Shown piece after piece: positions 17,445-26,271 of a stretch of DNA of 64,000 bases. Within the stretch, counting starts at the first letter, position 1; each line of letters begins with the position of its first letter. The notes under the pieces were generated by a model. The model had not been told where the DNA came from. It ran no database searches and worked only from the letters and a program-made list of their open reading frames with translations. The stretch spans positions 1 to 64,000 of the forward strand of contig NZ_JNAW01000001.1 of assembly GCF_000760215.1 (NCBI RefSeq), given 5' to 3'. The position numbers and the translations under genes are program-made. This stretch comes from Prochlorococcus sp. MIT 0603. GTDB taxonomy: Bacteria; Cyanobacteriota; Cyanobacteriia; PCC-6307; Cyanobiaceae.

Positions 17445-18593
17445 TTGAGAGGATTTACTCTTCCAATTTGGGTTGTAGCTTCTGCGAAAGCGGCAGCACA
17501 GGTTTTAATTGGACAATCTTTTAATCCGAATCAGAGAATTGATTTTTCTAATAATGATGAATCAATAACTGTTCCAGTTAGAGCAGCTTCCTCTATTGAT
17601 AATGGTCAGAAAGCAATAGGTATTACTCATTGCAATTCTGGAGAATGTCTTGATATAACAAATGGTTTGGAAATTTGGGTTTGTATTGAATACGTCCTAA
17701 AGGGAAAGTTTCCAGCTGTCTCTGATGCCGTTTGCACTCCTGATTCATGGATCCAAATTCTACCAGGACCAGGTGTGGGGAAATTATGCTCAACAAATGA
17801 GATCTCCATTTCTGAATTTGCTAGAGAATTATTATGTTTTAATCTTCGCCCTTTTAGAAAAAAAGGATATTTTTTAAATATAGAAATAGTTTTCCCTAAA
17901 GGGAAAGATTTAGCGGAAAAAACAAGTAACCATGCTTTTGGAGTAATCGATGGCCTTGCTTTAATTGGCACTCAAGCTGAAGTACAAGTAAGTGCATCGC
18001 CTAATCAATTACAAAATAGTATTGAGCTCTTGCGAGAACGTTGTTCCCATAAAGATTTTTCTGGCTTTTTAACTTTTGTAATTGGTGAAAATGGTATGAA
18101 CTTAGCTTTGGAAGCTGGGTTATTTAATCATCAAATTATTAAAACAGGCAATTGGTTAGGACCTTTACTTGTCGCGGCTGCTCAAGAAGAAGTTAATGAC
18201 TTGCTTTTATTTGGCTATCATGGGAAATTAATAAAATTAGCTGGTGGAGTATTTCATACCCACCATCATTTGGCAGATAATCGTTTAGAAACTCTTATAT
18301 CTTTGGCCGTTAAAGAAGAACTATCGCTTTCTTTAATAAAATCTTTTCAGGAAGCACTGACAGTAGAGTCAGCGTTAATTACTCTTGAAAATCAAGATAG
18401 TTTAAGTGCCAAAAAGTTGTGGGATCGTATTTCTTTAGAAGTGGAGAAAAAAAGCATGGATTATGTTAGTAGATATTTATCTAGTTCAATGGAAATAGGA
18501 GCAGTATTGTTTGATAGAGAAAGAAAAATTAGGTGGGCTGGACTTAATGGTATAAAAAAGATGAAATCTCTTGGTTTTCAATTAGAAGACTAG
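17445..18593 (+). CDS. cbiD: Cobalt-precorrin-5B C1-methyltransferase
   Basis: CbiD methylates C1 of the corrin ring in the anaerobic (early cobalt insertion) route to cobalamin. The 382-residue protein has the expected N-terminal RGFTLPIWVVASAKAA and the C-terminal FGYHGKLIKLAGGVFHTHHH region. The start is TTG at 17445; no ATG precedes the conserved N-terminus. Its presence fits the fact that Prochlorococcus makes its own (pseudo)cobalamin. It lies 52 bp upstream of guaA on the same strand. Confidence 0.93.
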   Translation: MRGFTLPIWVVASAKAAAQVLIGQSFNPNQRIDFSNNDESITVPVRAASSIDNGQKAIGITHCNSGECLDITNGLEIWVCIEYVLKGKFPAVSDAVCTPDSWIQILPGPGVGKLCSTNEISISEFARELLCFNLRPFRKKGYFLNIEIVFPKGKDLAEKTSNHAFGVIDGLALIGTQAEVQVSASPNQLQNSIELLRERCSHKDFSGFLTFVIGENGMNLALEAGLFNHQIIKTGNWLGPLLVAAAQEEVNDLLLFGYHGKLIKLAGGVFHTHHHLADNRLETLISLAVKEELSLSLIKSFQEALTVESALITLENQDSLSAKKLWDRISLEVEKKSMDYVSRYLSSSMEIGAVLFDRERKIRWAGLNGIKKMKSLGFQLED

Positions 18594-18645
18594 TAGCATG
18601 GTTACCTTATCTTAAATTTTTAAGAAATTTTGGTTTTTTGCAGAT

Positions 18646-20232
18646 ATGAGCGAGTCAACAGTAGAAAACCAACGCAAACCATCAATTGTCATTCTTGATT
18701 TTGGCTCTCAATATTCTGAGTTAATTGCAAGAAGGATTAGAGAGACGGAAGTCTTTTCGACAGTTTTAAGTTACAACACTCCAGCTGAGAAATTACGTGA
18801 ATTAGCTCCAAAGGGAATAATTCTCAGTGGTGGACCTAGTTCAGTTTATGAAGCAAATGCTCCTCTTCCTGATTTGGGGATTTGGGATTTAGAGATCCCT
18901 GTTTTAGGTGTTTGCTATGGAATGCAAGTTATGGTTAAGCAATTAGGTGGTCTTGTAGGTGTTGCTATTGGTAAAGCTGAATATGGGAAAGCACCTTTAG
19001 AGGTTGATGATCCAACTGCATTGTTAACTAATGTCGAGAATGGTTCGACTATGTGGATGAGTCATGGGGATTCTGTTCAACAACTTCCTGATGACTTTGT
19101 GCGTTTAGCACACACTGCAAATACTCCAGATGCTGCTATTGCCTTACATAGAAGGGGCTTTTATGGCGTGCAATTTCATCCTGAAGTGGTTCATTCCACA
19201 GATGGGATGATAATGATCAGGAATTTTGTATATAATATTTGTTCTTGTCAGCCTGATTGGACTACTAAAACTTTTATTGATGAAGCAATTAGTCATGTCC
19301 AAAAGAAAGTTGGTAATAAAAGGGTTTTATTGGCTTTGTCAGGTGGAGTAGATTCATCAACTTTGGCATTTCTTTTGAAAAAGGCTATTGGGAATCAATT
19401 GACATGTATGTTTATTGACCAAGGTTTTATGCGTAAAGGTGAGCCAGAGTTTTTAATGGAATTCTTTGACAAAAAGTTTCATATAAATGTTCAATATATT
19501 AATGCTAGAGAGCGTTTTCTTACCAAGTTGAAAGGAGTCAGTGATCCTGAAACCAAGAGGAAGATCATAGGGACAGAATTTATACGTGTTTTTGAAGAAG
19601 AGAGTTTGCGTTTGGGACCATTTGATTACCTTGCACAAGGCACGCTTTACCCTGATGTTATAGAAAGTTCTGGAACAAATATAGACCCTAAAACAGGCGA
19701 AAGAATTGCAGTGAAGATTAAAAGCCATCACAATGTTGGTGGTTTACCTAAAGATTTGCAGTTTAAATTGGTCGAACCATTAAGGTCCTTGTTTAAAGAT
19801 GAGGTAAGGAAAGTTGGGAGAACTTTGGGTTTACCAGAAGAGATTGTTCGTCGCCATCCTTTCCCAGGACCTGGCTTGGCTATTCGAATTCTTGGTGATG
19901 TAACAAATGAAAAATTAAATTGTCTTCGTGATGCAGATTTAATTGTTAGGGAAGAAATAGCTCAAGCTGGGTTATACCATGATATTTGGCAAGCATTTGC
20001 TGTTTTATTGCCAGTGCGATCAGTTGGTGTAATGGGTGATCAGCGAACATATGCTTGGCCCATTGTTTTGAGATGTGTATCGAGTGAAGATGGTATGACG
20101 GCGGATTGGTCTCGTTTGCCACATGATTTATTAGAAAAAATTTCCAATCGAATTGTAAATGAGGTTGCAGGAGTTAATCGCGTGGTTTTAGATATTACTA
20201 GCAAGCCTCCTGGTACGATTGAGTGGGAATAA
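18646..20232 (+). CDS. guaA: GMP synthase (glutamine-hydrolysing)
   Basis: GuaA converts XMP to GMP using glutamine and ATP. The 528-residue protein has an N-terminal class I glutamine amidotransferase with nucleophile C90 (VLGVCYGMQ) and the FHPEV His/Glu pair. The ATP-pyrophosphatase domain follows with the [10 protein letters not shown]-loop, then the C-terminal dimerisation domain ending in KPPGTIEWE. Length and domain order are standard. It is followed by a 371-bp gene-free stretch. Confidence 0.97.
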   Translation: MSESTVENQRKPSIVILDFGSQYSELIARRIRETEVFSTVLSYNTPAEKLRELAPKGIILSGGPSSVYEANAPLPDLGIWDLEIPVLGVCYGMQVMVKQLGGLVGVAIGKAEYGKAPLEVDDPTALLTNVENGSTMWMSHGDSVQQLPDDFVRLAHTANTPDAAIALHRRGFYGVQFHPEVVHSTDGMIMIRNFVYNICSCQPDWTTKTFIDEAISHVQKKVGNKRVLLALSGGVDSSTLAFLLKKAIGNQLTCMFIDQGFMRKGEPEFLMEFFDKKFHINVQYINARERFLTKLKGVSDPETKRKIIGTEFIRVFEEESLRLGPFDYLAQGTLYPDVIESSGTNIDPKTGERIAVKIKSHHNVGGLPKDLQFKLVEPLRSLFKDEVRKVGRTLGLPEEIVRRHPFPGPGLAIRILGDVTNEKLNCLRDADLIVREEIAQAGLYHDIWQAFAVLLPVRSVGVMGDQRTYAWPIVLRCVSSEDGMTADWSRLPHDLLEKISNRIVNEVAGVNRVVLDITSKPPGTIEWE

Positions 20233-20603
20233 CAATGACTACTGAAATGTAGTTATACACTAAAAATAGGTATACTCACGCCATAGAAAAAGTAAAATTA
20301 GTCAACAATAATTGCAAGTTTTGTGATTAACGATTTTCATAGCTTGTAAATAGATTAGCTTTTGCAAGCACTATGATGATTATTAAAAGAATATTGAATG
20401 GGCGTAAATCATATTTTTTCTATGTAGTTTTGACTAGACACTGTTTGATTTGTCTAAGCTCTTCAAAAGGAAGTTCCTAAGAAATAAAGGTTTTATCAGG
20501 TTGTTTTACTTAAAGATTCATACCATTTAGATATGTAGTTTATTGTTGTGGGCTGGTAAAAAATAAGATTTTAGCTAGTCTAAATTAACAGCTTATAAAT
20601 ACA
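20233..20603. other. 371-bp gene-free region after guaA
   Basis: No supported gene is seen. There is a TATACT hexamer near 20270 and a weak GCTTG/CAAGC inverted repeat around 20342-20369 with a long loop. The one small plus-strand frame (20376-20480, 34 codons) has no recognisable features. The region presumably carries the guaA 3' end and the promoter for the 20604 gene. Confidence 0.45.
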
Positions 20604-21215
20604 TTGACAGTAGCTAATCAGTCGGAATTAAGTGTTGATCGTAGACTTCAACATGACAGCATTAAATTAGCCGGTAAAACCATCTTCCTTAATCCTTTTC
20701 TATATTGGAGACGGTTTGATACTAATACAGACCGTTGGTTAAGAGAGCCTGGCCAAATTGGTGAAGATCAAATTACTTTGAATCGAACTCGTTTTTATCC
20801 GGAGATTGATTGGAATTTTTTAGATGAGGATCAAAGGCTTATTAAGGATGCATCAGTAGAAATGTTTTTGAAAAGTCTTGAGTTGATAAGCACTTTTCAT
20901 CCAGACTTAACTTCTGGACAGTTGCTTGAAATCGAGCGTAAGATGGCAGTTACGAAAAAACGTGCGTTTGAAAAGTGGGTAACCAACTCTTTCAAACGGC
21001 GATCAAATCTTGAGTTAAAAGAAAGAAAACGTTTTGCTAGAGAGCGTTTTTATAGGGAGTGGAAAGAGTGGCTTTCTATAGATACAACCCAAAAAGCCCT
21101 TTTTCCTTTCGTTGTAGTTTGTTGTCTTTCTGTCTTTGGAGGTTGGTCATTAGGTTTTTCTAGCAATAGTTGTACTCCATATTTTTCTTCGCCTAATAAC
21201 TCTGGAATTAAATAA
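20604..21215 (+). CDS. Hypothetical protein with a C-terminal membrane helix
   Basis: A 203-residue protein starting at TTG 20604. The N-terminal two thirds are soluble and rich in Trp, Tyr and Arg (NPFLYWRRFDTNTDRWLREPG). A basic helix follows (about 135-160, with KERKRFARERFYREWKEW), and then one transmembrane segment near 165-188. The topology suggests a tail-anchored protein facing the cytoplasm. I do not recognise a functional family. It is the first of three same-strand genes running into the penicillin-binding protein, 9 bp upstream of the next. Confidence 0.72.
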   Translation: MTVANQSELSVDRRLQHDSIKLAGKTIFLNPFLYWRRFDTNTDRWLREPGQIGEDQITLNRTRFYPEIDWNFLDEDQRLIKDASVEMFLKSLELISTFHPDLTSGQLLEIERKMAVTKKRAFEKWVTNSFKRRSNLELKERKRFARERFYREWKEWLSIDTTQKALFPFVVVCCLSVFGGWSLGFSSNSCTPYFSSPNNSGIK

Positions 21216-21224
21216 CTTTTATTT

Positions 21225-21596
21225 ATGTCAGGTTTTCAACTAAAAGATATTCATTTTATGTTGATGGATAATGTGCTGCCTGTGGGACTCGCACTTACAA
21301 ATCGAGTACAGAAAGCAGGACCGACAAAAGTTGTTCAAGATTTTATCTCTTCTAATTATTCATTAGATCAGCTTCGTGAAGAAGGCTCTTTTTCATCTAA
21401 ATTAGTTAGAGAAAAGCTTGATGAATTATATCCTGGTTTAGGTAACCCAGTTGTTGATATCGAAGTATCTGTGAACCCTCAAGAAGTCTCTGAAGAAGTG
21501 AATTCTACGGATCAAGATTCTCTGGTATACATTTTAAATAGAATAGATAAAAGGCTTAATTTAATTAGTTCTTATTTAGATAAACCAGTTGACTGA
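21225..21596 (+). CDS. Hypothetical protein in the penicillin-binding protein cluster
   Basis: A 123-residue soluble protein with no signal peptide or membrane segment. The first half (LKDIHFMLMDNVLPVGLALTNRVQKAGP) looks like a folded helical core. An acidic linker follows (about 80-98), then a C-terminal helix (VYILNRIDKRLNLISSYL) that could mediate oligomerisation. I do not recognise the family. Its place between a membrane protein and the penicillin-binding protein, with 9- and 26-bp gaps, suggests cotranscription but does not prove a cell-wall role. Confidence 0.72.
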   Translation: MSGFQLKDIHFMLMDNVLPVGLALTNRVQKAGPTKVVQDFISSNYSLDQLREEGSFSSKLVREKLDELYPGLGNPVVDIEVSVNPQEVSEEVNSTDQDSLVYILNRIDKRLNLISSYLDKPVD

Positions 21597-21622
21597 ATTG
21601 AAAAAGATTAGAAATTATCCTA

Positions 21623-23416
21623 GTGAATTTAAAGCATCGTAAATTCAATTATAAAACAAATCAGAGTAATATTTTACTCCTATTGATAATATTTTTATTT
21701 TCTTCTATTACAGGAAGACTTTTTTGGTTGCAAATAATTAGAGGATCATTTTATAGAAAACTTTCAGATGAGAATCGTATACGATTAGTATCTAATCCAC
21801 CAATTAGAGGAAAGATAATTAGTGCCAATGGTCGTTTATTGGCTGATAATAAATTAAGGTTTAATTTGATATTGCAACCTCATTTAGTTGATAAAATAAA
21901 ATTGCCTATCCTATTAAGTAGATTATCTAATTTGCTTAAAGTTGATTTAGAAGATCTCGAATATTCTTATAAACAAGGAATATTAAATAATCAGTTCAGC
22001 ATTAATTTATTATATGATTTATCTAATATACAAGTTTTGAAGTTTAAGGAGCTTGCGAGCACTTTTGTTGGAGCCCAAATTCAAACAGAATCAGTGCGTT
22101 ATTACCCTAATAAAAATTGGGCCTCTCACGTTCTTGGTTATACACAATCAATTAATCTTGATGAATATCGTAGGCTTTATAAACAGGGATATAAAATGAA
22201 TGATGTTATAGGCAGAATTGGTTTAGAAGCAGCTTTTGAAAAACATTTACGGGGTAAATGGGGTGGGGAAATGTTAGAAGTCAATGCTTCTGGAAAGATT
22301 CAACGAAGTCTTGGTTTTGAATCTCCTAAGGCAGGGAATGATTTACAAGTAACACTAGATTTTGATCTACAGAATATTGCTGAAGATGTCTTAGCAGATA
22401 AAGTTGCTGGCGCAATCGTTGCATTAGATCCTAATACTGGTGCTATTAAAGCTATGGCTAGTAAGCCAGGTTTTGACCCTAATTTTTTCACAAGATCTCT
22501 TCGAACAGAAAAGGAATATAAGGAAATATTTTTATCCAATAATTCACCATTATTCAGTCGAGCATTAAATGCTTATGATCCTGGAAGTACTTGGAAAATT
22601 GTCACAGGTATGGCTGGTATGGAGACTGGTAAGTTTCCACCTAACATAATTTTAAAAACAGCTTCCTGTATAAAGTACGGAGGTCATTGCTTCCCTGAGC
22701 ATAATCGTAAAGGATGGGGAGCAATAGGTTATGAGGATGCTTTTAGGGTTTCAAGTAATACTTTTTTTTATCAGGTAGGTGTTGGGGTTGGTATTGATGA
22801 ATTATATAAAGTTGCTATCCAATTAGGCTTTAATAAGCATACAGGCGTTGAGATTGGAGCAGAGGAGAGTAAAGGGTTTGTTGGGAATAAGGAGTGGGCA
22901 TCTAGGGGGAGAGGCTGGGGTCGACCAGGCTCGACACCATGGATACCTGAAGATATTGCAAGTGCATCGATAGGACAGGCAGTAGTACAGGTTACACCTT
23001 TGCAATTAGCCCGAGCCTATGCTGTTTTTGCTAATGGAGGTTATTTAATTACTCCTCATTTTGTTGACGGTGATATTGATTGGATGTCTTCTCGTTATCG
23101 AACAAAGGTAGATATTAAAGCTAGTACTTTGGAGACAATAAGAGAAGGGCTTAGAAGAGTTGTAGATTCTGGCACGGGTAGAAATTTAACATGGAATCTA
23201 CCAACTTTGCCTCCAGCTGCAGGAAAAACAGGAACGGCTGAGGATAGTACTGGTGGACAAGACCATGCTTGGTTTGCATGCTTTGCACCCTTTGAATCAA
23301 GTGAAATTGTTATTGTTGCTTTTGCTCAAAATACACCTGGTGGAGGTTCAGTTCATGCTCTTCCCATGGCTCAAAAAATTCTACAAAAATGGCATGAGAA
23401 ATATACTAGTAATTAG
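21623..23416 (+). CDS. Penicillin-binding protein 2-like transpeptidase (class B)
   Basis: A class B PBP that cross-links peptidoglycan, most like the elongation-specific PBP2 (MrdA). The 597-residue protein starts at GTG 21623. It has one N-terminal membrane anchor (about 16-38), a pedestal domain and a C-terminal transpeptidase with all three motifs: S322-x-x-K325 (GSTWK), SSN (VSSNTFF) and KTGTAE. PBP2 normally works with RodA and MreB at the lateral wall; no rodA is visible here. MrdA versus FtsI assignment is inference from overall layout. Confidence 0.9.
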   Translation: MNLKHRKFNYKTNQSNILLLLIIFLFSSITGRLFWLQIIRGSFYRKLSDENRIRLVSNPPIRGKIISANGRLLADNKLRFNLILQPHLVDKIKLPILLSRLSNLLKVDLEDLEYSYKQGILNNQFSINLLYDLSNIQVLKFKELASTFVGAQIQTESVRYYPNKNWASHVLGYTQSINLDEYRRLYKQGYKMNDVIGRIGLEAAFEKHLRGKWGGEMLEVNASGKIQRSLGFESPKAGNDLQVTLDFDLQNIAEDVLADKVAGAIVALDPNTGAIKAMASKPGFDPNFFTRSLRTEKEYKEIFLSNNSPLFSRALNAYDPGSTWKIVTGMAGMETGKFPPNIILKTASCIKYGGHCFPEHNRKGWGAIGYEDAFRVSSNTFFYQVGVGVGIDELYKVAIQLGFNKHTGVEIGAEESKGFVGNKEWASRGRGWGRPGSTPWIPEDIASASIGQAVVQVTPLQLARAYAVFANGGYLITPHFVDGDIDWMSSRYRTKVDIKASTLETIREGLRRVVDSGTGRNLTWNLPTLPPAAGKTGTAEDSTGGQDHAWFACFAPFESSEIVIVAFAQNTPGGGSVHALPMAQKILQKWHEKYTSN

Positions 23417-23432
23417 TTGTTTAGTTCAAATG

Positions 23433-23666
23433 TTAAGCAACTTCTAAACTTCTTTCTTGTTCAGATAACTTGCTTTCCAAAATCTGTTTTGCTTCTATTA
23501 ATGAACAAATTGACGTTCTAAACGGGAGCAAGACAAGCGGACTTTTCTCCGGCCTAATCAACCAACTTTTGTTGAGTTGTTCTATTAAAACAAAACCTCT
23601 ATAGCGAATTACAGACTTTGATGTAGAAAAAATCCTCATTTGATTTTTAAAGGGTAAAACTGCCAT
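23433..23666 (-). CDS. Small hypothetical protein
   Basis: A 77-residue basic protein with no signal peptide. The core RYRGFVLIEQLNKSWLIRPEKSPLVLLPFRT reads like a small beta-rich fold, followed by a C-terminal helix (SLIEAKQILESKLSEQ). I believe similar short proteins occur in other picocyanobacteria, but no function is known to me. It is tail to tail with the PBP gene, 16 bp apart. A palindromic CTATATATAG lies 15 bp upstream of its start. Confidence 0.68.
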   Translation of the reverse strand: MAVLPFKNQMRIFSTSKSVIRYRGFVLIEQLNKSWLIRPEKSPLVLLPFRTSICSLIEAKQILESKLSEQERSLEVA

Positions 23667-23680
23667 GTTGCTATTTTAAA

Positions 23681-23841
23681 CTATATATAGTGTACCAAGG
23701 CATAAGATCGATTTTTGTCTCCTTTAACGAGAAAAAAATATTGACGAGAAACCATTGCACTGCAACATAACTGCATGATTCTTCATGTAATCAGGTTTTC
23801 CCTTGGAAAGTTTTAAATTTTTAATGACTCTATATATAGTG
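23681..23841. repeat. Pair of CTATATATAGTG repeats
   Basis: The 12-base sequence ctatatatagtg occurs at 23681-23692 and again at 23830-23841, 149 bp apart, with its first 10 bases palindromic. One copy is just upstream of the 77-residue gene's start (minus strand) and the other is near the 3' end of the FMN reductase gene. They may be paired regulatory sites or chance in AT-rich DNA. Confidence 0.5.
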
Positions 23842-23863
23842 AGTTCTAAGGAGAGACTTGCTT

Positions 23864-24406
23864 TTAAATATTCAAAGGATTCATTGCTAGTAATCTTTGT
23901 AAAATATCTTTGATTGATTCATCTTTTGCTGGGTTGCTCTTATTACTAGCTAATTGCCGTCCAACTACTTGTGCACCAAGGTGAGTGAGTTGTATACGCA
24001 TTGATATCAGTAATTCCATGCAACCTCCTCCAGAAAAGCTGGCCATTGCAATAGGACGTCCATTGAATAATTTACGAAAATCTTTGTCTTGTACTGACAG
24101 CCAAGCAATCGCGTTAGTTAAAACGGGTGGGATAGAACCATTGTATTCAGGCGCACAAACAACCCAGTGGCTTTTTGAGAGCATGTGAGAGTTAAGTTTA
24201 TCTATGTCTGATGGAATACATGAATTGTTTTGTGTTTTTGGAGTAAAAATAGGGATATCAAGGGTTGTAAGGTCAATTATTTCAGGGTTTTTCACTATTT
24301 CTTTCCCAATAGCAGCAAACTGTTTTGCTAACTTTAGATTTTCGCCATCACTAGCAGTAATGATCAGTAAGCTTTTTGTAGAGGCCATCGAATGGTTGGG
24401 AATCAT
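23864..24406 (-). CDS. NADPH-dependent FMN reductase family protein
   Basis: A 180-residue flavodoxin-fold protein of the NADPH:FMN reductase/ArsH-like family. It has the opening LLIITASDGENLKLAKQ, the central CAPEYNGSIPPVLTNAI segment that cradles FMN, and PIAMASFSGGG. Such enzymes reduce free flavin or quinones with NADPH. An internal ATG at 24388 (MASTKSLL) is an equally good start. It lies 30 bp downstream of flv1 on the same strand, so it may feed electrons to, or be cotranscribed with, the flavodiiron proteins. That link is inference. Confidence 0.85.
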   Translation of the reverse strand: MIPNHSMASTKSLLIITASDGENLKLAKQFAAIGKEIVKNPEIIDLTTLDIPIFTPKTQNNSCIPSDIDKLNSHMLSKSHWVVCAPEYNGSIPPVLTNAIAWLSVQDKDFRKLFNGRPIAMASFSGGGCMELLISMRIQLTHLGAQVVGRQLASNKSNPAKDESIKDILQRLLAMNPLNI

Positions 24407-24436
24407 ACCTTTACTTATATTTATCAGAATTCATGC

Positions 24437-26257
24437 TTAATAATTTGCTCCTGTACGACGATGATGTACAGCTGTAACCCCACTTTTATCTAAAACTTTG
24501 CCATATATAACTTCTGCATATATTAGCCAATGATCCCCACATTCCATACGTTGCTTGACACAACATTCAAGCCATGCCAATGCTTCTGGTAGTATTGGTT
24601 GATTACCTGGGGTTCTCAGTAGATCAAGGCCTGATAAACGATTTGCTCCTGGTAAAAAAGGTTGAAGAAATTGTTTAAGTAGTTTTTGGTGATTACTCTG
24701 ATTAAGGATATTTAAGGCAAAAAGGTCTTCAATATGCAGAAGAGATTCTACAGCCCTGTCTTTGGCTACAGCAATTGTGATTCCAGGGGGTGAAAAACTT
24801 GCTTGGCTAATCCAGCTTGCAACCATTGCACTATTTATATCACTCTCCTCCCCCGTTTTTTGTGCTGTTAATACAGATAATGATCCAACCACTTTTCCTA
24901 ATGCTAATAACGCAGGATCGCTTTTGCTGATATTAATACCTCCTGTTAATCGACGTTCTTGCCTATTTTTTTCTTTAATTAGTTGTCGCCCAAATTTTGT
25001 TCCTGTTTCCTCTAATGTTTTTAACATCTCAGCATTAGGGCTGAATTTAATTTTGATAGGATTGAAACCAAACTCAAAGCCACCATCAAGTAATTTTTTT
25101 TCTAATAGATCTATAGCTTCTCCACTCCATCCATAACTACCAAATATACCAACAGGCTTCTTTCTATCTCCTTCGGAAAGAAGAGTGCCAAGAGCAGAGA
25201 TAATAGGAGTTGGTGCATGCCCACCTAGAGTTGGCGATCCAATGAGATACCCTTCAGCTTCTTGTATAGCAGTTAATAATTCATTAGTTGAGGTGAATTC
25301 ACAATTCAGACTTTTTACGTGAATGCCTGTTGAGCTAATTCCTTTTGCAAGAGTATCTGCAATAGCTGCTGTATTTCCATAAGCGCTTGCAAATAACATA
25401 ACAATATTGATAGATGATTTACTTTGTTGATCCCCCCATCTTTGGTAATCATTTAATAAACTACGCCAACTACTTTCAATAGTTGGACCATGACTAGGTG
25501 CAATCGAACTGATGTTAAGTAATTCGAGCTTTTCTACAATTCTATTAATTTGACTCACCATAGGAGTCATTAGACAGTCAAAGTAATGCCTGCGCTCTTC
25601 TTCTGTACTGGCTCTATTTCTTTCTGACCATTCTGCGGTGCAAATGTGTGCCCCAAAAAGCTTGTCACTCATAAGAAAACCTGTTGTTTCTTCAAAAACT
25701 ATTAGTCCACCTGGCCAACGAGCTGTTGGCGATGGGATTAATTTGAGAACGTAACCATTAGCAATAGAAATAGATTGATCTTGTTTTATCAACTCAATTT
25801 TTGGGATTGGAGGCGTTTTTGGCTTTGAGCTTGTAATAGGCTCATTCTTGTTAGGCTTGCTTTGTGTCCATAGTTCTTGAAGTATTTTCCCACCTGGATT
25901 AGAGCAGATTATTTTTAGATTCTTATATGTGGAGGCAAGCTTTCTAAGGAGATTTACTCGATTAGGGTTGATGTGGCCAACAATTACTATTAGCTCTTTA
26001 ATTTCTTTAGAGATGATTGTTTGTAAAGTTGGGATATATATCTCTTCAAAATTGGATCCAGGAGGATTAATTAATATTGCTGAAGAGTTAGTATTAAAAA
26101 AAAGAAATGAATTAGACGTTGTTCCTTTCCCTAAGGAATATTCGACTCCAAATCTTAGTTTTTTAGGACTGAGACATCTCAGAGATATAAATCCATCGTC
26201 AATTGAAAGATTTATAATACTTTTTTGATTTTCCTCTTGTGTAGATAATTGATTCAT
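24437..26257 (-). CDS. flv1: Flavodiiron protein Flv1-like
   Basis: A 606-residue cyanobacterial flavodiiron protein with three domains: a metallo-beta-lactamase-like module (about 1-280), a flavodoxin-like FMN domain (about 285-425, VMLFASAYGNTAAIAD), and a C-terminal flavin reductase (about 445-600). With Flv3 it reduces O2 to water at the acceptor side of photosystem I (Mehler-like reaction). The diiron motif HxExDH is replaced here by H95-I-N97-P-N99-R100, the change that separates Flv1-type from Flv3-type proteins. It follows flv3 by 14 bp, so the two are cotranscribed and probably form a heterodimer. Confidence 0.9.
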   Translation of the reverse strand: MNQLSTQEENQKSIINLSIDDGFISLRCLSPKKLRFGVEYSLGKGTTSNSFLFFNTNSSAILINPPGSNFEEIYIPTLQTIISKEIKELIVIVGHINPNRVNLLRKLASTYKNLKIICSNPGGKILQELWTQSKPNKNEPITSSKPKTPPIPKIELIKQDQSISIANGYVLKLIPSPTARWPGGLIVFEETTGFLMSDKLFGAHICTAEWSERNRASTEEERRHYFDCLMTPMVSQINRIVEKLELLNISSIAPSHGPTIESSWRSLLNDYQRWGDQQSKSSINIVMLFASAYGNTAAIADTLAKGISSTGIHVKSLNCEFTSTNELLTAIQEAEGYLIGSPTLGGHAPTPIISALGTLLSEGDRKKPVGIFGSYGWSGEAIDLLEKKLLDGGFEFGFNPIKIKFSPNAEMLKTLEETGTKFGRQLIKEKNRQERRLTGGINISKSDPALLALGKVVGSLSVLTAQKTGEESDINSAMVASWISQASFSPPGITIAVAKDRAVESLLHIEDLFALNILNQSNHQKLLKQFLQPFLPGANRLSGLDLLRTPGNQPILPEALAWLECCVKQRMECGDHWLIYAEVIYGKVLDKSGVTAVHHRRTGANY

Positions 26258-26271
26258 TTCAGGATTTGATT

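Noticed and set aside
20376-20480. 34-codon frame in the region after guaA
   Set aside because: Short, no recognisable features, no terminator; could be chance in AT-rich DNA.
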